Positions 10,501 through 17,528 of a DNA stretch of 53,901 bases are shown piece by piece. The notes beneath the pieces were generated by a model, which saw only the letters and a list, made by a program, of their open reading frames with translations, was not told the origin of the DNA and made no database searches. Within the stretch, counting starts at the first letter, position 1. Each line of letters starts with the position of its first letter. Made by a program: the position numbers and the translations under genes. This DNA is from Chitinophagaceae bacterium (lineage in GTDB: Bacteria > Bacteroidota > Bacteroidia > Chitinophagales > Chitinophagaceae): contig JAIXOJ010000199.1 in NCBI GenBank assembly GCA_027486835.1, forward strand, positions 1-53,901. The letters are read 5' to 3'.

Positions 10501-11802
10501 TGTCAAAGTCCCATTTCCTAAAGAAGTTGGCAACTCAGAGCCAGTGGTTACGCCTGTACTACCTGTGTAAGTAACATGGATATTAGCACCAAATACAGCA
10601 GCTTGCGCGGTGGTTGTAATCACTCCAGTAGCACGGCTAACAGTAGCTCCAGAATTGATCGTTACGGTTTTTGCAGCAGCAGTTGCAAGTGTACCAGAAG
10701 TCAAAGTAAGTGTGGATGTAACTGCAACATTCGCCCCCAAGGTTACTGTATTAGAACCGTTGATGGTAAGATTTGCAACTGATGTTGCTGGTAGTTCATT
10801 ACTAGTTGTGATTGCACCTGTATTGGAATAAGTAAGACTGATTCCTGTTGAAGGAACAGAAAAAGTACCAGTTGCAGTAACTGATCCTGCAGTACGAGTT
10901 ATAGAACCACCACTAGCAATGGTTAATGTTTGGGCAGAGGCAACTGTTAAAACACCTGAATTTAACCTAAGATTACTTACCGTAACAGAATTGCCAATTG
11001 TTGTACTACCAGTGATTGTAAGGTTTGGTATGGTTTGGCTAGCAGCAGAAATAAGCGTACCACTACTTATTGAAATAGTGGTATTGGTTCCTGCGTAAGT
11101 AAAAGTCTTTGTTGCAGAAGAACCAGAAAGGCTCATTGAAATTGTACTAGTAACCCCAGTTGCACCAAGCGTGTAGGCACAAGTAGCGTTGCCTGCCGAA
11201 TTACTACCAGCCCTGATAACACCACCCAGTGTACAATTTCCTTTTATAACAGCACTTGTTCCAAAATTTTGCAGTTCAACCCCTTGCAGATTGACCGCAG
11301 TGGAAGTTCCATCGATAACTGCACCAGTGCCCAACATCAACCTACCAGTAGAACCTGTGGTAGAACCTGTAACAGTGCCATTTACAACCGTATAGGCAGT
11401 AGCACTTGGTGCAGTTTGTAATGCACAAGTTCCCCCTGCAAATGATACATTACCCGAAATAGTGGTAATAGACCCTGTTGAATTTGAAGTAAATGCCCCA
11501 CTCGTAATTGTCAGACTTGCAATTGTGGTAGGAACAGAAACAGTTGATCCCGTGATGGATACATTGCCCCCGTTCAACGTTAAATTCCCTACCGTAGTGG
11601 CAGCCGTGGAGGAAAGGGTAAGTGTACCTGAGGTCACAATTAAGTGATCTCCTGCTGCAAAAGCATTACCAGTAATAGTTCCTCCGCCGCTTACTGTAGT
11701 ACCATTAATGGTAATAGGGCCTACAACAGATCTTGTTGTTTGTGCCTGAACTATGAGTACACAACAAAACAAGAGCATAACTAAAGAAATTATCTTTTTC
11801 AT
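1600..11802 (-). CDS. Giant repetitive cell-surface adhesin with T9SS sorting domain
   Basis: About 3,400 residues. The N-terminus MKKIISLVMLLFCCVLIVQA is a signal peptide; an ATG 15 codons upstream (11847) is an alternative start. The body is Thr/Ser/Gly/Asn-rich beta-repeat sequence of the GTLTLTSGT / NLTLNNSGGV type, as in beta-helical adhesins. Three copies of GANG(A/G)DANV(A/D)xNWCGG near residues 757, 1670 and 2490 mark long repeated blocks. The last ~600 residues leave the repeat pattern and include a VERYIP...GYRLLVRGDRS module shared with the giant GH16 protein. The C-terminal ~85 residues (SVYPNPL... ending KIVVE) are a type A T9SS sorting domain, so export and surface attachment are expected. 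No catalytic domain is recognisable. A role in attachment to substrate or cells is inferred. Strong terminator downstream. Confidence 0.93.
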   Translation of the reverse strand: MKKIISLVMLLFCCVLIVQAQTTRSVVGPITINGTTVSGGGTITGNAFAAGDHLIVTSGTLTLSSTAATTVGNLTLNGGNVSITGSTVSVPTTIASLTITSGAFTSNSTGSITTISGNVSFAGGTCALQTAPSATAYTVVNGTVTGSTTGSTGRLMLGTGAVIDGTSTAVNLQGVELQNFGTSAVIKGNCTLGGVIRAGSNSAGNATCAYTLGATGVTSTISMSLSGSSATKTFTYAGTNTTISISSGTLISAASQTIPNLTITGSTTIGNSVTVSNLRLNSGVLTVASAQTLTIASGGSITRTAGSVTATGTFSVPSTGISLTYSNTGAITTSNELPATSVANLTINGSNTVTLGANVAVTSTLTLTSGTLATAAAKTVTINSGATVSRATGVITTTAQAAVFGANIHVTYTGSTGVTTGSELPTSLGNGTLTINNSGGVTLASSTTANTFTLTSGKLTLSTFNLTTSAITGSSSVGNFNSSNSNYVDASNSGRLAFVGMTNATTVLPIGTSNSFTPITFSGTSAGSPTITVGMGTASNLGATQADLLALQWYVRSSASSITSNVTYQFNSSNIANSFSETNTNDLAVTSGGSSLSIASSNLSIGTPTPFTTMVSGLAIPSTVSEYFVIGKQGSILTASTITFGTLSGITANTVCAGTSGITLTYTVGGSFTGGNVFSAQLSDASGSFSSPVSLGTLNSTGSGTINITIPPGTTPGTGYRIRISSSTPSVQSSDNGTNITINNTTWQGANGADANVAGNWCGGLPTAASNIIINNSTTPAMSDNLTVASAAIGSGSGLTIGSNTFTVSGAMTGAGTITGSASSSLSVGSGSSINMNTTTLGITNALSALTVSGATSTSLTTDAVVTALTLSATANSNLVVSANKTLKLVGSTFGFTASGGRVDASASGAFFEIAHSSGTVTLPAACLTTTTNVMLSNTTSAPVNITGTNTINNLTFTSGSYLLMNTSGNVTAVTLTVNGILTGSGAYEINTGAAAGSKILLSNTGASTVNNFTQQAGPLAAAAGINYLGNLTFSGTNSFSGAGTFSNNAIITLNNTTTTYSIGFTLGSASRLFKSDGLSTLIFGAGISTLGSLYLDQTIPGTTNRLASLQMTGNANVRLDVYNNLIVGTLSLGNTNTNAGIKLNQATAGATTKLTITGNSFTNSGAAIDATIGGTSVELANTATFALPNKFVLTGSKVILNNSAAATLAAALSLDSLTLTNGTLNDGGFTLTITNRVVGGSGTHTGSGKMLVTATSGIIGTGNYGNLEIAPGAGNTVSVATSSTPTINGTLTLTSGSFAVGANTININGAISGTAISTTSASSITFGGSSATFSIPSTITSLNNLTLNNSASGVYSLSQSLTLAGTLTLTKGVLKLGSRNVVAASLANNTSASNFDLTKYIDARGGGQFTIPVVTATTYVFPMGTATTYNPVSFSSLSGSTNLSVGVDTSTITGLTPANLASLKWNINTSTASITSNVTFQFLSTNVALGFDASQATVSFAKSVNAILSEGVFTSVSGTGGSGSPYVDVVNGVTLSSINGDYFLVGNSGSLVAPSISLGTLTGFTSNTACAGSTGITLPFTASGVFASGTTFNAQLSASDGTFNSATIVGSLSTDGVDPSGTINISIPAGTTAASLYRIRIVSTGTSATSANNGTNLTINNTTWTGANGADANVAGNWCGGVPTASSIVLVSTTSPKLTANLTVSSLTLNSGIDLNGRTLTVTGTYAGSGTIKGSATSGLSVGAASLNFDITTPGTTNVLGNLTTSGAVTLNQNLFTGALAMGGNLSLAAGTTLSFTSGSAFTRTSGVISAPTAGGATVQVKTGSFNDTLFIPTGAFTSTASNLINLIIDGSSAGFNNASTSATVQNLTFTNNGLFTSGQAASNVKLFVAGTLSGTGQLIIGAVGNQRILLNNNANVTNLTLTAVKGSPSLGATDAANANVNFTGTNTLTGVGFTLAAGANSFTQRIVLAANSITSIGGLAGSAATTKTVSGSSSAKLALTAASTIFMTSGSASLDTLSISASTTLSNALAVNGLNLYGGTFTTGGFLTLNSGAIVNRTAGSISATPVGSSYHVVYPSHTASVTTGNELPSTTTVLQNLSIANSNGVTLGSAVTVNGTLNLQSGAFTAGTNLTMASNSTIARSAGTITGTIAGSAYNVLYNGSTAVTTSTELPATITGSLTISNAAGVTLAANRTVGSVQLTTGKLTLGAFNLTTGGISGGSSSSYIATSGNGNLIYTALGASAATLPIGTSTVYAPLIFTGTTNTPTLTVSAAPLGLGVANSANVVQLQWDIQSDRASSATIGYQYNASNFTSFNPAGSVEIDGYVSSFTTYSTSGTTGSDPYVTSSASSFALPTTNTTFVIGTTGSVISASTLTVGTISTSPICPLSTINVPYTVTGSYTVGNVFTAQLSNASGSFSNGVQTLGTLTSTTSGTIVGIIPRGTTSGSSYKVRVVSSLPGVTSAASTNSVNVSSNTGTYTGANGGDANVDANWCGGVPSSSDNIVINSNAPKLSANLTVLNVTLNGGIDLNGFTFTAGTISGNGSITASNGSLSAAGGTVRFNQSNNSLTNFTTTGAVSLANSVNVGALELGGNLTLTTGTLNITSSFTRNSGIIQAATAGSGTIRLSNTSGTITLTATSLPTTAGTNYPNIVLNNSGGSSVVLGASPASGTVSNYIQNLTFNAGSSLLLGGGTANSTVLRTFGTITGSGSYTANAGAGAATRILAENGSIINNLVLTGGGAFAASGAAFTISGTTSFGRLEMLASAATSSTSLITLSGNITLDSISNENANRKFVSTAATNLTFNQGFTNGKLYFSQTSSQNYLNNLTTNGSFTLGNALNLTGILKVNSGTLNIGTNLLTLKSTSIANSAIVDQVGGAISGTATVERYIPKGFRAWRDMAPSVFNAGSIFNNWQEGGSYANNGYGLFITGTTATTNAHGVDATTGLDQTINSVKSAYTFTNGTWNAVTNTKTTNLNPFLGYRLLVRGDRSFNLYTTPISTVGTTGWLLMNAATALRTRGNLITGNVVYATSGITNTVTGSTYNSASFGLNSSSTTGFSSVANPYVAPIDWKNIWDNNRAVNLTANYYYLDPTIGSSGAYVSYNAITDATSNGAIGSRRYIQAGQAFFVENNNSIAPSLTITEADKAIGSTKTAVFGNTNRSRLTISLMKSTGAELKQMDGATVVFDPSYSNGFGQEDAKKMTNPGENLAINHNGQTFSIEGRQPASAEEILPLSLSQLANCEYQLTLDASAYNVVNQNVYLNDAFNNSETLLSSTVNNISFTVDSSNPATYTNRFSVVFKAANKAATAVAPVVASTISVYPNPLVGKTISVRLGGEATVGKYVVNVYNYLGQQIHSSVYNYAGSVLNCKLPQALAKGGYQLTVLQEGNVVGESKIVVE

Positions 11803-12445
11803 AAAGCGAGCATTTATTTGACTAAAAGTATTTGACCTATTTTTCATCTTTCTTTTATTAAAAACCAATACTAAATTTCATATTATCAAGGTATTAACCT
11901 AGGCTCAGCACATACAAACACCATTTATCCATTTAACCTGAAGTTGGATAAGTATTATACTATGCTCGAGTTGTGTTTAATATAATGGCGAAAAGCATTT
12001 AATTAAACAATAAGACATTGCCTACCAATGTATCATACAATTTAAAATCAATTTATCAGACAATTCCATGGTAGCACTGGGAATAAAAGTTGTCTCTTCT
12101 TTCATTTGGTGTGCTTGTTTAGAAACATTCAGTACAAAGCGTTCTAAAGCAACTAGTGACAGCGTCATTTTTCTCATATAAGCAAGCGTATTATGGTTTG
12201 AAAATTTGTTTGAGATTGGTTCATCTTTTACACTATTAGTAAAAGGCTCAAAACCGTTTTTCAGGTCATGATGGGTAATTTAAACTATTTAACACATAGC
12301 AATCAGTTCAATTTAATCTAGCAATCGTTAGGTATTTGTTATTTAAGTATCCTCTAGCCACAAATGCCACTGTAAAAGTATATTCACCACTCATTTGGAT
12401 TAGGTAGAAATGCGCTCAATGCCGCATAAATACCATGTTTTAAAG

Positions 12446-12459
12446 AGGGAACGTTCCCT
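12446..12459 (-). promoter_or_regulatory. Operator-like palindrome AGGGAACGTTCCCT
   Basis: Perfect 14-bp palindrome with a central CG, the layout typical of LacI-family operators. The same core occurs upstream of four other genes here (16375, 32131-32161, 35131, 51545). It is about 640 bases upstream of the adhesin start, further than the other sites, so a long leader or an unseen gene is needed if it controls the adhesin. Confidence 0.5.
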
Positions 12460-12957
12460 TTAGTTGGTGCAATACCATCGCTTTTTTAGGTTTCTCCTTT
12501 GTTAATTTCAGGTATGGTCTAGCCAATTTTCCATTGCTATTTGATTATACTTTCGGGGTTACAATAAAACAAAGGGGTAATATTTGATGGATTTCTAAGG
12601 ATTCTTTGTAATCCATCTTCTAGATGGTGTATAAAGAGATCATACATAACATGTAAAACCACAACAAAACATTTCTTCTTTATACATGAAAAGGTATCAA
12701 TGAAATAACCAGCTACATCAATTAATTGCGTTTTAAAACAACTTTTCGTTTCTATGTTATTTGCTGAATCTCAGTTTGCTTGCCAACAAATGACTTGTTT
12801 ACGACGAATCCCAACAGGAGTTATTGGCGTAACCATCAAATAGGTACAAATCAGCAGCTTTTAATAATTTAAAAAAATGCTTTTTTCTATGCACAACAGA
12901 TTAGTAATGGAATCGACAGGTTTTTAGAAATAACCCTAGCCAAACTTACTTAACATC

Positions 12958-12973
12958 GTGTGTATATACACAC
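12958..12973. repeat. 16-bp perfect palindrome
   Basis: GTGTGTATATACACAC is fully self-complementary and lies 185 bases past the GH43 stop codon. It has no following T run, so it is more likely a protein-binding site or chance alternating purine-pyrimidine sequence than a terminator. Confidence 0.4.
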
Positions 12974-13158
12974 CGCCTTAGCAGGGGGTTTTCAATTGGG
13001 TTTATCCATATTGATTTCAATTTTCATTATTAAAATAAACATTCTAAAACAGGTATGATGCATACAAGAACAAGCAAGTCAGATAGTCCTTACCATAACC
13101 GTACTCCCAAAATTCGATAAAGGATGTTTCAATTTTATCGGTTTATGGTTGTACATTT

Positions 13159-14775
13159 TTACTTACCATCCCTATTCCGATAAGTAAAAAAATCAAAATC
13201 GGCCTTTATCTTTTCCTTGCCACTAGGGTCGCAGGCATAAACACCCACCATTGTGCCATGATACCCATATTTTCCGCCTAAGAAATCGGTATTCTTTACC
13301 TCGCCTGCGGCTTTCCAATGTTTTCCGTCATCACTGTAATAAAAACTACGTACCAAACTGTCGGCTTGCACTTTCAAAAACAATTTCTTATTCGTTGCGA
13401 CGGGGGTCGATTGAAGTTGTTTCATTTTTCCAGACCTGTTTTCTATGAGCAATAACTGATTGCCCGATAGACCTAGTTTAATAAAATTCTTGGTGTTGTA
13501 AAAACATACCATGCCCGCTTGTGCCGACCCTTTTGCCTCAAAATCCATCGAGGTGATGGCTTCTGAATTAATGAATGTCTCCCGCTTTACCACCACGCCC
13601 TTGCTTTTCATCGTGTCTAAATCGTAAGGATGGGTATAAAGGCGTAGATACCCTTTACGCTCTTGCAAGGAAAAATAACTGCTGTCCGGGTTTCTGGAAA
13701 ACTGCCATTCCACTGACAAGGCAGGTTTGCTAAAGTTGTCACGCTCTGTTGTCTTGTATTTTTTTTGGGGCAAATCCGGGGCAGTATTTTCCTCGGTAAT
13801 CCCTTTCCCCTCGTTTACAACGGGCCAGCCATCTTCTCGCCAGGTTAGTTTGTCCAAACTGGTTTCTCTCCCCAATATATTGGCACCATTGATGTTCCGT
13901 TTTGAATGATATACGGCCCACCAATCGCCATTGGGAATCTCCACAAAAGCAGCATGTTCGGTATTGGTGGTGTAGCCCTGCCCATTTTCTATGATCAGTG
14001 GGTTATAGGGACTAGGTTCGTAGGGGCCATAGATGTTTTTTGAACGTGCGATGGCTTGTTGATTGATGCCTGTCTTCATATCGCCGTAAGCCATGGAATG
14101 GTAATAATATCCGTTCCTTTTGTAAATATGCGGCCCTTCAGGATGTCTTTTTTCTTCGCCCCAATTCAACCAAAATGGCCCCTCCACCACTTTGGTACAG
14201 GCCCTGTCAAGTTTCACAATTTTGTTGCCATAGCCCTTTGGTATCCCTGCGGCATACACCATGTAATGCTCCCCATCATCGTCCATAAAATGTGACGGAT
14301 CGTTGCCCTCCGTGGTTAACTGAAGGGGTGTTGACCAAGGCCCATTGATCTGCTTGGCATGAACCACATAATTGCCTCGAACGTTTATTTTCCTGTCGTT
14401 CGTTACATAGACCATGCAATAAAAAATGTAGAATGTTTCATCGAAATACGCAATATCACAGGCCCACACGCCAAGATTATCGGGATAATTATCCAAGAAA
14501 ACATCGCTCTTGGTGTTCAACACATTGGTAATATGTTTCCAATGCACCAAATCCTCCGATTCACAAACACTAATGCCCGGAAAAAATTGAAAGGTGGTAT
14601 TTACCATATAAAATTTCCGCCCTACCCTCACCACCGCTGGGTCGCAATAGGAACCTGGTAAAACGGGGTTATTATATTTCCTGCCACTACTTTCTGTTTT
14701 GTTTTGCGCAACAACCATTGGCACAGTAGATACGATACTTATCAATAGGCATAGCCCGTAAACTAATCTTTTCAT
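13159..14775 (-). CDS. GH43 beta-xylosidase/alpha-arabinofuranosidase-like enzyme, secreted
   Basis: 538 residues with an N-terminal signal peptide (cleavage near VVAQ, residues 21-24). The five-bladed propeller starts with NNPVLPGSYCDPAVV, placing the catalytic base at Asp45. The transition-state Asp is about D159 (NDPSHF) and the acid Glu about E213 (RHPEGPHIY). Residues ~345-530 form a ConA-like C-terminal domain (SVEWQFSRNPDSSYFSL...), as in two-domain GH43 enzymes. Family activity is removal of xylose or arabinose from side chains or oligosaccharides. It follows the 441-aa GH16 gene by 181 bases and probably shares its promoter. The gap holds a repeated GTTAATGGTCAATTG (14847 and 14882) but no terminator. 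Exact specificity cannot be read from sequence. Confidence 0.92.
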   Translation of the reverse strand: MKRLVYGLCLLISIVSTVPMVVAQNKTESSGRKYNNPVLPGSYCDPAVVRVGRKFYMVNTTFQFFPGISVCESEDLVHWKHITNVLNTKSDVFLDNYPDNLGVWACDIAYFDETFYIFYCMVYVTNDRKINVRGNYVVHAKQINGPWSTPLQLTTEGNDPSHFMDDDGEHYMVYAAGIPKGYGNKIVKLDRACTKVVEGPFWLNWGEEKRHPEGPHIYKRNGYYYHSMAYGDMKTGINQQAIARSKNIYGPYEPSPYNPLIIENGQGYTTNTEHAAFVEIPNGDWWAVYHSKRNINGANILGRETSLDKLTWREDGWPVVNEGKGITEENTAPDLPQKKYKTTERDNFSKPALSVEWQFSRNPDSSYFSLQERKGYLRLYTHPYDLDTMKSKGVVVKRETFINSEAITSMDFEAKGSAQAGMVCFYNTKNFIKLGLSGNQLLLIENRSGKMKQLQSTPVATNKKLFLKVQADSLVRSFYYSDDGKHWKAAGEVKNTDFLGGKYGYHGTMVGVYACDPSGKEKIKADFDFFTYRNRDGK

Positions 14776-14956
14776 TCTAATATTATTTTGTAGATGAAAT
14801 TTCAGCAGCGATTAATTAACCTTTATAGGGTTTGAAATCTATATTGGTTAATGGTCAATTGTCAATGGTTAATGGTTGTTAGTTAATGGTCAATTGCACC
14901 AAATCAAACAGTGGGCTTTGGATTCGGAAAACCAAATAAATAGCATCTATCTCCAA

Positions 14957-16282
14957 TTAATCAATCGCGCTAAATACCGCTTCATCCAATTTCAGCACCT
15001 CCCCTTCTTTGCCGATATATTTTATTTCAATGGTTGCCCTATTGCCAGAAACGTTGATGTTTTTTCGTTCCACTTTTTGCCAAGTGTCTGAAACTTTTAT
15101 AGGGATTTCAATGGCTTTTGTTCCAACATAAATGGTAATAACCGATTGGGTTTTCGATTTGCTGCCTTTCACCCATACACTAAAATCGTACTTGCCGTTG
15201 GGAATATATTCTATGATTTGTTTGGCTATAGTAGGGCTGTTGTTTGGGCAACCCAATTCCAAAAACCGTTTGCCCTGTTTCGCTTCCAAACTATCCGTAA
15301 CCACTTTCACCGCATCGGGATTATTGTTCGTTTGGGGAACCACCCATGCTATCGGGTAATTATTTTCGGTATTGCCATATTCAAATCCTGCATTGCCAAT
15401 CAGATTTATGGTGGGTATTTTTTTTGCATAGAAAGTAAAATAGTCCACCTGCATTGCCGCAGATGGGGGCGGAACCGACAACCCTCCCCACCATTTGGTG
15501 GAAACGGGTAAAGCCGTTAGCCAGAAATTTTGTGGGGCATACACCGCCCATTTCCCTTCCAACTTTTTGGTGGAAATAAGTGTGTCGTCGCAATAAAAGT
15601 TGATTTTATCCGGCAACCATTCATAGCCCATCTTTATCCATCGTGTCAAATCTTTTTTAACCTGATGGTTCTTGGGTGCTTCGCTCAAATGGGTAGGCGT
15701 ATAAATATGATAATTCTGGGCCAAGGCATTGTCTTTGGAGTTGTGTTCAAAGCCATCTATTTCCAATACCCTGTTTTCCTTGGGCATTAAGTCTTTGTTT
15801 ACCCAAATATCCCTTACGCCTTTTCCCTCCCCTTCGTTGGTGCCTGTTAGCCCCATCGACCAAAAAGATTGGTGCAGACCGCTCCATTCCGGCTTGCCGC
15901 CATACAGTTTTACCTTGGTTTCATAATATCCGTATCCAAAATTGTGCGTTGACACAATGCCCCCGCCCCTATACTGTTCATCCTTGGGCAAGGTGCTGTC
16001 GTACGTAAAATGTATCGATAAACAGCCGATGTCGCTTCCGTCCGTTGCCTTGCCCACCGTCACATTATCCGGTATGCTCGCTCCGCCCATCTTCTTGTTT
16101 TTCCTAAACATCCAATCTTGTTCGTTGGGTTTGTCCCCTTTATCAAAAGCCTCCTTGTACAGAAGTTGGTATCCGTTGTCAAGCGGTTTGAAAATAGGGT
16201 TTACTGGCGGCTGTTGGGCTTTCAACGTACAGAAAATATTGGAAAGGCAGCTAACCAACAAAATAGGGACAATAGTCTTCAA
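14957..16282 (-). CDS. GH16 endo-glycanase with C-terminal carbohydrate-binding domain
   Basis: 441 residues. The start is TTG at 16282: an in-frame TAG lies two codons upstream, the next Met is residue 58, and MKTIVPILLVSCLSNIFC is a good signal peptide only from this codon. GH16 fold spans ~36-290 with an intact catalytic motif EIDGFE (E174 nucleophile, D176, E179 acid/base). Residues ~295-440 (NLIGNAGFEYG...NGKYDFSVWVKG...) are a CBM4/9/22-type beta-sandwich. The same GH16-CBM pair, more divergent and with a Ser in place of the acid/base, heads the giant protein at 17529-31973. Expected to cut internal bonds in a beta-glucan or galactan and act outside the cell. An operator-like site lies about 95 bases upstream, and a GH43 gene follows. 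Confidence 0.92.
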   Translation of the reverse strand: MKTIVPILLVSCLSNIFCTLKAQQPPVNPIFKPLDNGYQLLYKEAFDKGDKPNEQDWMFRKNKKMGGASIPDNVTVGKATDGSDIGCLSIHFTYDSTLPKDEQYRGGGIVSTHNFGYGYYETKVKLYGGKPEWSGLHQSFWSMGLTGTNEGEGKGVRDIWVNKDLMPKENRVLEIDGFEHNSKDNALAQNYHIYTPTHLSEAPKNHQVKKDLTRWIKMGYEWLPDKINFYCDDTLISTKKLEGKWAVYAPQNFWLTALPVSTKWWGGLSVPPPSAAMQVDYFTFYAKKIPTINLIGNAGFEYGNTENNYPIAWVVPQTNNNPDAVKVVTDSLEAKQGKRFLELGCPNNSPTIAKQIIEYIPNGKYDFSVWVKGSKSKTQSVITIYVGTKAIEIPIKVSDTWQKVERKNINVSGNRATIEIKYIGKEGEVLKLDEAVFSAID

Positions 16283-16374
16283 AGCAATCTAGTTTAAGGG
16301 TGTAAATGTATTTTTTACACCCCACTTCAAATAACCTATCCCTAGGAATCGCTCAAAAAAGCGAGCTTTCAATA

Positions 16375-16390
16375 AGAAACCGTTCCCTTT
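16375..16390 (-). promoter_or_regulatory. Operator-like site upstream of GH16-GH43 pair
   Basis: Read toward the gene the sequence is AAAGGGAACGGTTTCT, matching the AAGGGAACG[G/T]TT core of the other sites. It is about 95 bases upstream of the GH16 start, a plausible place for an operator or activator site. Confidence 0.55.
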
Positions 16391-16523
16391 GCCGAACCAA
16401 CGGGCTTGAATCCTATAAACGGAATTCATCATAACCACCTACTTCATTCCATTTTAATAATGGAAGATACCTAGAGAAAACATTCAAACAACTTTCTATT
16501 CTGGTCTCTCGATTCAAAACAAA

Positions 16524-17021
16524 TTACACAGTCAACAACTGCCTTATTTCCAACGCCAACAATTGCTGTTTTGCAAGGCCGTTGTCCAGCAGTTTCAGCT
16601 TGGCGAAAGAGGTGGCCCCTTCAATCCAATTGTGGACATGGGCATTTTCCTCAATCTTCGGCAACTGTTCACCATAGGTCTGCAGCAACTGCAAAAGCCG
16701 CAGGCCTTGTTCGTATCTCTTGATAATCTTGTCCAGTTCCCGTTGCTTGTTGGCCGCTTTCACCCTGCATCCTTCCTTGTAAAATGCCAGTTGATCGTTG
16801 GCCTCAGCAGCTTCGTTGGCCAGCACGTCTAGCACCGAGGGCAGGTCTTCCTCATTGGCTGATGGGGGAACGAGCTTACAAAGCGCGATCAACTGTTGCA
16901 ACCCTTCAGCCGGAAAGCTCCGCTCACCCGATTCGCCCATAGAATAGGCGCTTCGCGGCATTTTAAGTAAGGCCGCCAACATTTCCTGTGTTAATCCCGT
17001 AGCCTCCCTCAATTCTATCAT
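16524..17021 (-). CDS. Small XRE-like DNA-binding regulator
   Basis: 165 residues from the ATG at 17021. The N-terminus MIELREATGLTQEMLAALL followed by KMPRSAYSMGESGER is a Cro/C1-type helix-turn-helix of reduced length. Residues ~75-130 are charged helix (QLAFYKEGCRVKAANKQREL...), probably coiled coil for dimerisation. The frame can be extended 48 codons upstream, but that part only translates the TGTGGC repeats and looks nothing like protein. It is the only regulator candidate in the window and sits between the GH16-GH43 pair and the giant protein gene. The palindrome array immediately upstream suggests autoregulation. It has no sugar-binding domain, so it is not an obvious partner for the GGGAACG sites. 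Confidence 0.75.
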   Translation of the reverse strand: MIELREATGLTQEMLAALLKMPRSAYSMGESGERSFPAEGLQQLIALCKLVPPSANEEDLPSVLDVLANEAAEANDQLAFYKEGCRVKAANKQRELDKIIKRYEQGLRLLQLLQTYGEQLPKIEENAHVHNWIEGATSFAKLKLLDNGLAKQQLLALEIRQLLTV

Positions 17022-17033
17022 GTCTGAACTTAT

Positions 17034-17165
17034 TTGTGGCAAAAAAAGAAAAATAAGAAATTTCGCCACAAAATTGTGGCAAAAAGTTTTGCGCAAAAAA
17101 AATTGCCACAAGAAAATTGCCACAAGTTTGTGGCAATTTTTGTTTTTTGCGAAAATGTGCCACAA
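17034..17165. promoter_or_regulatory. Array of TTGTGGC/GCCACAA half-sites upstream of the XRE gene
   Basis: Seven copies of the heptamer lie within 132 bp. Forward copies start at 17034, 17074 and 17128; inverted copies at 17065, 17105, 17119 and 17159. They combine into a 16-bp palindrome (17065-17080) and a 24-bp one with perfect 11-bp arms, AATTGCCACAA and TTGTGGCAATT (17115-17138). Three same-orientation pairs are exactly 40 bp apart (17034/17074, 17065/17105, 17119/17159). The array ends 13 bases before the start codon, so protein bound here would cover the promoter; RNA hairpins are also possible. Confidence 0.75.
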
Positions 17166-17353
17166 AGAGCGTCATGGGAAGTATCTACAAATTCTGTTTC
17201 AATTTAGCAGATCGTCGAAAGACGTAGGTAGATCTTGAGGTACAGTCCAATTAGGCTGGTAAAGACCTTGAAGTATTACATAGTGCGAGATTGGGCGCGA
17301 ATATTTCTTAAGTAATAAAACTTGTGCGGAATTACCACCCCGGCTTTCAGCCA

Positions 17354-17367
17354 CCCCTCAAGAGGGG
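17354..17367. repeat. REP-like palindrome CCCCTCAAGAGGGG
   Basis: Short palindrome inside a CACCCCGGCTTTCAGCC / CCCCTCAAGAGGGG context, resembling an intergenic repeat type I recall from Bacteroidota genomes. Related CCCCT-AGGGG palindromes occur at 37108 and in the last 400 bases of the window. Confidence 0.5.
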
Positions 17368-17451
17368 AATTACCCACCGAGTATCTAGATACCAACTTTT
17401 TCGTAAAGTAGTTATTTAGTAGATCAAAAATATCAACTCGAAGCCCAACAA

Positions 17452-17482
17452 CAACGGCTACCCCAATCTGGAGTAGCCGTTG
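17452..17482 (-). terminator. Terminator-like hairpin after the giant gene
   Basis: CAACGGCTAC (17452-17461) and GTAGCCGTTG (17473-17482) are perfect 10-bp arms around an 11-base loop, 46 bases past the stop codon of the giant protein gene. Read leftward it is followed by TTGTTGGGCTTCG, a weak T run, so termination may be partial or need Rho. Confidence 0.65.
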
Positions 17483-17528
17483 CAACAGTCCAACTTCGTT
17501 CGACCATCAGCTGTTTACTATCATCAAC

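Larger units (their letters stand above)
11803..13158. other. Gene-free intergenic stretch
   Basis: About 1.35 kb between the GH43 stop and the adhesin start. I see no ORF with coding character on either strand. It holds a perfect operator-like palindrome at 12446-12459 and a 16-bp palindrome GTGTGTATATACACAC at 12958-12973. The rest is A/T-rich with no recognisable RNA gene. Confidence 0.6.

Noticed and set aside
17022-17165. 48-codon N-terminal extension of the XRE-like gene
   Set aside because: Translates the TTGTGGC repeats into a Phe/Leu/Lys string. The helix-turn-helix starts right at the internal ATG at 17021.
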